A stretch of DNA of 64,000 nt from Drosophila miranda (lineage: Eukaryota; Arthropoda; Insecta; Diptera; Drosophilidae): positions 19,858,913-19,922,912 of the forward strand of contig NC_046677.1 in the NCBI RefSeq assembly GCF_003369915.1, in the 5' to 3' direction. Shown one piece after another: positions 55,901 to 64,000 of the stretch (positions within the stretch are counted from its first letter, which is position 1; each line of letters begins with the position of its first letter). Position numbers and translations under genes: made by a program. The notes beneath the pieces are model-generated. The model was not told the origin of the DNA and did not search any database. It saw only the letters and a program-made list of their open reading frames with translations.

Positions 55901-58900
55901 TACAAAATGTGGACTATTTAAGGATAGACTGCACCGATGAAGCATATGGTAATGTTGAGGCTGGATGGAACTGAACGTTTTCCAAAGTTCGGATCAGAAT
56001 TTTCCAATTTATTGATTCGATTATTCCTTGATCTTAGTGGAGAGCACAGATAATATCTGCAGAGAGAGCTGCAGAAGAGCTATAGTTGGATCTGCCGGAT
56101 GTTTTGTTTAACTATCTTAAGCAGGTAGCACAGACAAAAGCAAACGAGGCTGGAAATTCTGCTGAATTCATTCGACTTATGTATGCTTGCAGGGATCTTC
56201 AGTTTCCACCTGACCCCTGGGCATTATCCCTCCCATAACTTTTCCTTTTCCTGGCACTGAACCCACCTTAGTTCATTTGAAAACTTTCGACGGAACTACA
56301 CTAAACTACGAGTAGAACTGGAACTGATGGCACTTGAGCTTGAACCTGATGAAAACTAATTTGTGATTCAAAAGAACCCAGACGGTGATTACTACTGGCC
56401 CCATGCCCCATGCCCAGAGAGACATTCGGATTCAAGACGGTTCTATTCTCTCATTTGTAGAGAAGAGAAATTACACGCAGAGAAAGCAGAAGGTATGGAA
56501 TGGGCATGTGAATGGGTAGGACGATTCGTTTCGTGCTCAAGGAAACACAGGAAACACACACCAACACAAATGCGGTTTATGGCGCATTATTAATTCTCAT
56601 AATTTAATTCAACTTTTTCTCTGGGATGTTAATGCTCCTCTTTATATCTCCTTCTGTGCGTGTGTGATTGTGCTAATGTGTTGGTGAGCGTGTGTGTGTG
56701 TGCTGCTTCCTTTTAGCGGAAATTTTTCGCTTCCTTTTCTGTGGCTTTCTTGTTTTTGGCTGCTGCATATTATTTGGTAGCTGAAAGTACCCAATGGATG
56801 ATACGGGGGACGAGGTAAGAGTCAGTCACCCACTACCACCCCTCCACAGGAACCACAACAGTTACCTTTCGGCTCAGAGGCCCTTTGTCTCCGTCCCACA
56901 TCGCTGTAAGCCCTCCTCTCAGCATACAAAAGCAATTACGATGCGTCCTTCACTCTCGCAGGAGGAGGCCACAAACGGTTCCTCTATCGGAGATGGCGGA
57001 GGGAATCGCGAGAAAGTCAAGGGATTGGCAGTACTCCGCTCCTCTTTCCGCACCCTCATTCCACTCCTACTCCCCGGACGAGGCCAAAATGTGTCAAAGT
57101 GAAGGGAAATCTTTGGAAGAGCCACAAATGTTGGCTCGTCGTCTGCCTGACAGATTTGTTGTTAGAGGGGAAGCTGCAGGAGGAAAACAATTGAAAACTG
57201 CCGGCTCCCCTCGTGCATTTCATAATTAAGAAGAGGAAGCAGGAACTTTGTTTTTCCATTCGGGGAAATCCCACAAATCTGTTGAAGGAAAAAAACTGTG
57301 ACGCGACCTCATATTCGGGGATGGGGAAAAGTATTAAAAAAAGTGAAAATGGACCGAGAAACGGAGAAGGGAAATTTACTGCTGACTTTGTTTCCATTTA
57401 TCGCAAACTTTTTTTTCTTCCGCTACTTTGTGCAGAGTCTTCCTTTGTCTGTCCCGTCGGAAAAGCGATACAAATGATGGAAAGTGACCCCGAATGAATA
57501 GGCAATTCAAAGAGAAAACTCTGCTCTAAGCTGCTCAAAGGAATATCAAAAGAACAGCAATGGAATAGCGATCTTAAAAAATATTTCTGACATGAGCAAT
57601 AAATATTTCCCAATGGTAACAGCATTTCATATCCCTCTCCTGTATTTAAGCCATTCTTCCTTCTTATCCTTAAAAAATAAACAAAAATAAATTCTGCACA
57701 TTTCTTTTCTCCTGTTTTCATTCAGATTTTCCTGTAAATATTTTTCCAGGCAAATGAAAATATTTATTTACTCGATAAGTTCTGTTTCCACTTGGAGAGG
57801 AAGCAAAACTTTGGCTAAAAATCAAACTAAAAGTTGGAAATTTTTTGTGGCAGTCTCAAAGAAAGGAGAGGGAAAGAGAGACAAGATAGGCAAAATATTA
57901 AATACAATTACCAAATTAATTTACATCTCAGAACTTGAGAAACAATTAAAAAGTTAAGAAACTATCAGCCCAACATGGAATAAATTAAACTATAAATATT
58001 CCCCCGATACGAGAATGTTTTGCATTGGAAAGTTTGCCAATAAAGAGAGATGTGTTTGCGGGAATCCTATCCTAATCCTATGTACAGCATCCCCGCATTT
58101 CACTTTTCCGATCCCAAAAATATTTCAATTGAATATTCCGTTTGCTCTGCGGATTCCAGGAATCAAAGAACCAAAGCAAAAGAACCACAAAGGTCTGTGT
58201 GTAGCGGAGTTTTCATTGGGGCTTTCGTGTTTTCCCGGAGTATTTCCCAGGGAAATAAACATGGAAATTGCGCAGTTTTCCTTCTGTTTGTCTGTGGATT
58301 CTTTGTCTGCTTCTGCATCTCTTCTTTTCGGAGGCAAACAAATTAACAGAAATGTTGAACAATATTGTTCGACGACAGACAAGAAAAGGAAAGCAGAGAG
58401 AAAGAGGGATCGGAAGAAGTTTTCCTGCCACACAAATCAATTAAAAGTTTGCCCCAAGCTCAGACAGAATCTCTTCAATCTTCCATCTTCATCGGGATTT
58501 AAAGGAAACTGTCTCCTGGTATGGCAGGGGATCGGGATGCCTGGCCATGGATGGGATAGGATGGGATTCGAGCAGCTGATGTAAAGGCAAATCGAACATT
58601 GATTGATGTCAGGATCCACTCATTCTCATACCTACATACTCTACATCTCTTTCTACTCAACATGCCAAAATTTCTAATTGATATTTAAATTGAGACTTTT
58701 GTTTGCTGCCCTGAAAGTCTGAGGAACCGACGGGCAAGCAATCCCATTTCCTAAACAAAATATATTTAAATTTCGTTCTATTCCACCATTAATGTGCGAA
58801 TCGTTGACATGAATAATAAGAGCATTTCGGACAGAGCCCTCGACTCGCGGCAGACTCCTTTCGGAGGGCCACTGAAAGGACTACTGACCTCCCCCAAATG

Positions 58901-61900
58901 GTGGCCCTCGAACGGATGTCGGGCATCCTCAGCCAACAAATTTATGGCAACAGCAAGAGAGAGGATAAATGAGAGTGAAAGCTCCTTCTCCGAGTTATCT
59001 GAGAGACACTCCCATTGAAAGAGACACAGATAGAATGTTGCTGGCGGCATGCCCCCTTTGTCTGGCAACATTTGTTGCGTGCGGTGTGGTCTAAGGGGCA
59101 GGCAGCATCCCTTGGATCTCCCTTTGGGAGTCCTTCATATTGATTTCTCGCTCTGTTTGGGCTTCGATTTTGTGGTGGAAAGAGGCAGAAGAGAAAAGGA
59201 CAATGTTGAAAGGTAGCAGGAGATGAATTTCTGGGTCAATTGCTTTTCGTGTGCGTATTTTTGTTCTCAGGAAAAGCCACATGATATGGTGTGTTCAACA
59301 TGGAGCTCTACCAGTCATCCCCCTCTGACAACACTTAAATCCAATTACGAACTTGGCCCAAACTGAGCATCAAACAGGTTATGGAGTTTGAGGCCTTGGT
59401 ATAAAGTTTTACCTGGCAATTAGATGGGGATCCCAATCCCAACGCAGGACTCACCCACAAAATATGTATGTTATTTTGTTTGTCGTTGAGAATATCCAAC
59501 AGCAATCCGCAGACAACGCCAAAATTTAATGAGCAGATGCAGGTCAAAGTGCAACGAAGAATGTCCTCTCTCTTCCCACGATGGATCTGCTACCATGCCC
59601 CACCATCCATGATAGATGGAGCTGACTGTTTTTGGCACCCATTTAAAATTCCGTACACGCAGAACGTCAGCGCTACTCCTCATTCGCATTCCCGTCCTCG
59701 TCCTGGCTGTGGTCCGGCTCCGGACTCGTCCTTTGCTGAAGGTAGCTGTGGTTGCCATAGATGGGGCTCCTGTTCCGTATCACGGATCAGGGGAGTGGCA
59801 GGGGGGAGTGCGCAGGAAGCCGACAAGGTGCAGCTGCAATTTGGGGCCTGGGCTCGGTTCACATTGTCAGCACTTTCATTATTGCCCGCATTTTCGACCA
59901 GGACGGCGGCGGAGGCGGATGAGGGGGGGATAGGGATAGAGATGGCAGACTGGCAGCGTGCAGCTGAGTTCAGTTGATTGGAACATTTTTCCACGCCATA
60001 CGTTTTCCTTTGGGCCAAAGCGAGTTCCAGCGAGATAGCAAACAAAGCATTTTCCAGGCATCGGATGATGAAAGGCATCCAAATTGAGATGAAATCCGAG
60101 CTGGGCAATGGAACATCCAAGAGGAGGACGTCCATGTCAGATGTGGAACAGCAGATAAGATCGATTTACTTAATTTGTTTTAAGGGAGATTGAATAGAGA
60201 GCTCAAAAATATGGGATTGTATTCAGATAAACCATTTGATAATCCTCTGGGAGTGGATCTTTACTATAATTTGTTATCCCGACCTAAGCCCAATCTTGTT
60301 GTAATGGTACATATCCATTCTCTCGGTCCATTCGCCTATTATTAAGTTATTTTTCTGCCAATGAACAGCTGTACATGAGGTTACTCATACGCAGCGGTGT
60401 CCACATCGCATGCACCCCAGGGGAAAAGCTTTTCCATCTGATTGGGAACTGCTTTCGGTTGCCGTTCTGCTTCTGCTTTCAGAATTTTTAATGAGTTTTC
60501 GGTCCGAGACAAGTTCGGACAAATTCGAGGAATGTATTCCCCATCCTCTGCCTTCACTCCAGCAGAGTTCAAGGTTGCGTCCTGTCCTTGAACTCTCAGA
60601 TGAAGAAACTTAAATGGAAATCGGAATGGGAATGGGACTAGCAGACTGGGAAAGTATTTCTCTGAAAGAAACTATGCCACAGAGGCAGAGGAGGTGTCCC
60701 CACCACACACTTTCCATTTCTAATTCATTTCCCGTATTGTTTTTCTTTCGGAATTTTCTTGGCCTACAAATGCAAATGGAAACTCTTGAATAGATAGGAA
60801 AATCCTCACGATATTCCGTCCCACGCATGCCCGCGGTTCTGCCAAGGAAAGAGTGATGCCTCCATGCTTCTCCCTGAACATTCCTCTCCTGACATGGCCT
60901 GACCCCAATGCATGACTAGTTGTGGTTCCACATTCCGCTCTCCCTCTCCATGCAACTACTCATTCTCTCACTCGGATGCGCCTTCAACGTAGGGTTGGGT
61001 CTGGGGTCACATAAATTTGAATGTTTTGCCTTGTTTGAGATGCTAATGTTGGCTATAGAGAAGGAGTACAGCATGGGAGTATGGATGGAAGTCCGGGAGA
61101 AGGTGGGCAACGAGGCAGGGAGACATATCTCAGTTCTCGAGAGGTTAACAGGAGGCCAGAGGGGAAAGTCAAGTTGCAACAGCTTCAAAGTCACGTCTTG
61201 CGGCGCTCAATTGTGCGACAGACTCGGAGAACTTCATAGAATGGGTCGAAGGTGCTGCATGATTTATGGAAAGATGGATGGATAGCGGGGGAATATAGTG
61301 AGCAGGGAGAGGGGCAAAACTGATGCACTTGTTGTTGCTGTTTATCTTCCAGTTGGTTAATATCCTCCCAGAAGGGAGACACAACACAGCGACCAGCACC
61401 CGGGAAAAGGGCAACTCTCCTGAATGGCATCATTATTTGCATATGCCACACTTGTACCTGCCCTTGCCCCACTGAGCCACTTGCCGCGCCTTTGCACAGA
61501 ATCCATGCAAATGCGATGGAGATATATTTCATATCTTCCAGTCTCAGTCTCAGTCCCATTCTCCCGTTTGCTCTGCTGCTCGGAGAATTGTTCAGTGAGC
61601 GCCCAGTGGGGCATGCATAAAATATGTTACAAGGCAAACCGACCAAGCCCACATCAATGCACGGGTATGGTAATGGAAGGGTGGGAAATGGGAGGTAGCA
61701 GAGGAGGATGTCATCCATCCATCGATAAATTCGTTAAAATCTTCCCTTCTTTCAATTAAAAAGAGGAAAACAGAATAAACCGAGAAAATTTAAAGCCAAG
61801 CAAGTAAAGGCCATGTAAAGTGAAATGTCATCAGAGATGGGGAAACAGCAGGGATGGGTGGCGAGAGCTGGAGAGTAAAAGAAGGCGGATGGCCAACGAT

Positions 61901-64000
61901 AAGCCACGACTCCACGCCTTCTGTCCAGAAGAACAGATGATGGACAGAACGGAGCTGGAGCTGCCATAATGAAGATATAAAAGTTTCGATTTACCGATTG
62001 CGTGGAATGGAATTAAGGAACCGAAGTCTGGAAATGTACAGGGAGAAGGCCAACTCCTTCTCCTTTACATTTCCCAACTTCGACTGTTGCAATGAAATTA
62101 TATAAGAGGAGAACCTCTCTCTCCCTCACCTTCCAGAGTTATTTCATGCGAAAGGAGAAGGAGGTTGAGGAATTGTGACTGAATGTTAATTAAATGCAAT
62201 TTGATCGCAAGTTGAAAACTTCTCCACGACCCACTGGAGAGAAATTTATACGTTGGAGCGAAGGATGATAAAATGGAGAAATGGCAGAGTTTTCCTGTCT
62301 ATATTTCACTTTCAATTGCCCTTTCCACTGCCTATTTTCTTTCTCTCTTTACCGCATCTTAATCATTTCTCTATTTCTTTATTTCTTGTTTCTTATTCAC
62401 CATTTGGCAACTCCTACAAGTTTTGAGGTCTCTCTCCCTGATAAATCGCAATAAGTCGCAAAAAATCTGCTTCAGAATTGATTTCTTCTCTCAATCATAG
62501 AGCTTTTCCATCAAACCTTTTCGTACTATCGCCTTGACTTTCGCCCACTTTTCACCTCATCAAAAGAAAATATATCACTTCGAACCCAAAAATCCTGCCA
62601 AATGGAGTCTCGAGCCTCAATTCATAGAAGGAGGGGATCCGAATGGGAATAAAATTAGAGCCGCTGCAGGCGCTGGAACGGATTAGATGCAGCACATTAC
62701 GGAAATTAATGGGTGCCGGTAGCGTATGAGTAATTTAAGACGGTTTCTCATTCCTACTGCTGTCGAGGCTGTCGAGGCGGGTGGAACACTATCTCGTTTT
62801 CAGTTTTCTCTGGGAAATGTGTGAAGAGGTTCCTAATTAATATTGTATGACAACGCAAATGAAAAGGAGACTAGGGAAGGAGGGAACATGGAGTTCCTGG
62901 TGGGATTGGGAGGGCAAGTCATGTGAACTAATGATAAACACTTTCGGAGGGATTCAGTTCCGGAAGGGCAGGGGAAGTGGCGATGGGAGAGGAAACAAAG
63001 CAGAAGCGGAAGCTCCGATAACGGACAGAAGAACATGCAACGCTGCCAGGAAGTGAGGAATGAGGGAGGGGGAGCAGTCACAGTTACAGGATGTGGATGG
63101 AGTACCCTATCCGATGTGGGGTCTGCATTTGTAGAGCTAAATATTCGAGAGTTTCATTGAAAATACAAATAATTTGCAAATGTTTTCCCCAGGTTCAACT
63201 TCAACTGCATTTGAAACAGAAAAGGATAAGGGAAAAGGGATCCAAAGTGGGTCAAAATGTATAGAAAAGTGTATAAAAACAGTTCCAATTGATTAAGAGC
63301 AGGCGAACCCACAGGCTGGCTAATGAGGCATCCACATGGAACACATTCCAAATGCTGTAAATGATGTAATTCTAATTCAAATTCGAATTGAAACAGAAAT
63401 GGAAATCGACTGGAAATGTAAGCAATGCCAGCGAGGGAAAGCAGAACAATCAAAAGGTGCGCCTCACTGGAGCTGCCAAACGGAAAATGGGAAATGAAGC
63501 TGTCAATTATGAGTCGGAGGATCCATCCCCCATCGATTCTCCTCTGGAGAGAGCACCAGAGTCTCAAGAAGGGAATGAAAATACAGCCAACTTTGTCTAG
63601 GATAAATATTTGGAGCTGGCCAAATGAGGCGGAGGTGGCAAAAATGGGTGAAGGCGGAGGTGGAGCGGGGTAAACAAAGCAAATGAAAACGAACATGAAA
63701 AGCTGCCGCAATTTGTTGCAAAAACAAAGAAAACTTTTCCAAACTGGAAGGGAAATGCAACAAAGTGAGTGCCAAAGAGTGGGGGAGAAAGAAGAAGTAA
63801 AATGCAGCTTGGGAAATATTCAAATGTCTTCCTCTTGGCCCCCTTTGGCCTCTGTCTTCGGCTCTCTTTTTTTTCTTTCTTCCGCTGTAACTGCAATCAG
63901 CCACGACTTTTGCAGTTGCCTCCCCCTTTTGATGGGGCTTTATAAAAAAAGCAGGGAGCGTTGACATCAGCAGGGAAAGAAGAGAGAGAAAAGGTGAGGA
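49988..64000. other. 14-kb gene-free right arm
   Basis: No exon with recognisable domains or convincing splice-linked frames on either strand. The sequence is unusual for long ggaaag/ctttcc-type purine-pyrimidine bias, many short imperfect GA/GGA tracts (for example 55137-55190) and a cag run at 55656-55671. An 11-base tandem (cgcccggaga) lies at 50571-50592. The longest ORFs (54.7-55.4, 58.0-58.6, 59.5-60.1 kb) overlap others on the opposite strand and appear random. It could be a large intron or regulatory territory of a gene beyond the window. Confidence 0.5.
55137..55192. repeat. Purine-rich GA/GGGA tract
   Basis: About 55 bases composed almost only of A and G (gagaaagagagagggagaaa...), typical of the purine skew of this region. 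Confidence 0.6.

Noticed and set aside
58015..58584. 189-codon + strand ORF
   Set aside because: Random-looking composition, no motif or splice partner, lies in purine-skewed DNA with open frames on both strands.
1..64000. CRISPR arrays, operons, ribosome binding sites
   Set aside because: The sequence is from an animal genome; no direct-repeat/spacer pattern is present.

Overview
The window is eukaryotic, almost certainly from a Drosophila-type fly. It has GT-AG introns, some only ~55-60 bp long, AATAAA poly(A) signals, long AT-rich introns and intergenic stretches, abundant CA/GA microsatellites, and proteins of fly type. A repeat at ~40.3-40.8 kb resembles the DINE-1/Helitron remnants of drosophilids. 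I cannot fix the species.

Layout. (1) 98-289 (+) is the last coding exon of a gene that enters from the left. (2) 2714-18377 (-) is a 12-exon gene that I reassembled exon by exon with every splice phase consistent. It encodes a ~1,328-residue single-pass membrane protein with a Thr-rich mucin-like N-terminal region, a conserved pre-EGF domain, seven EGF repeats, one transmembrane helix and a ~150-residue cytoplasmic tail. It best matches weary (wry), the fly DNER-like putative Notch ligand. (3) 18.5-31.0 kb is non-coding as far as I can see, possibly the 5' intron/promoter territory of wry, with a GC-rich promoter-like island at ~26.4-26.6 kb. (4) 31065-31717 (+) is a two-exon MAPR/cytochrome-b5-like protein that lacks the usual heme-ligand tyrosine. 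(5) 34297-34464 (+) is a short ORF with a very regular coiled-coil pattern. (6) 38248-45146 (-) is a tandem array of three DUF229 (alkaline-phosphatase/sulfatase-fold) type II membrane proteins. The outer two copies are intact. The middle one is a mosaic of its neighbours with a frameshift and a lost 3' end. (7) 49616-49987 (+) is a small two-exon gene for an unrecognised 105-residue protein. (8) 50-64 kb is gene-free to my eye and purine/pyrimidine-skewed.

How they relate. The wry-like gene would act at the cell surface in Notch-type signalling. The DUF229 copies are linked by duplication and conversion, not by any demonstrated pathway. The MAPR-like gene and the two small ORFs lie in otherwise empty DNA, as young or tissue-restricted fly genes often do. 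I see no tRNA, rRNA or CRISPR array. The strongest leads are the mosaic DUF229 copy, the 105-residue gene, the divergent MAPR protein and the coiled-coil microprotein.
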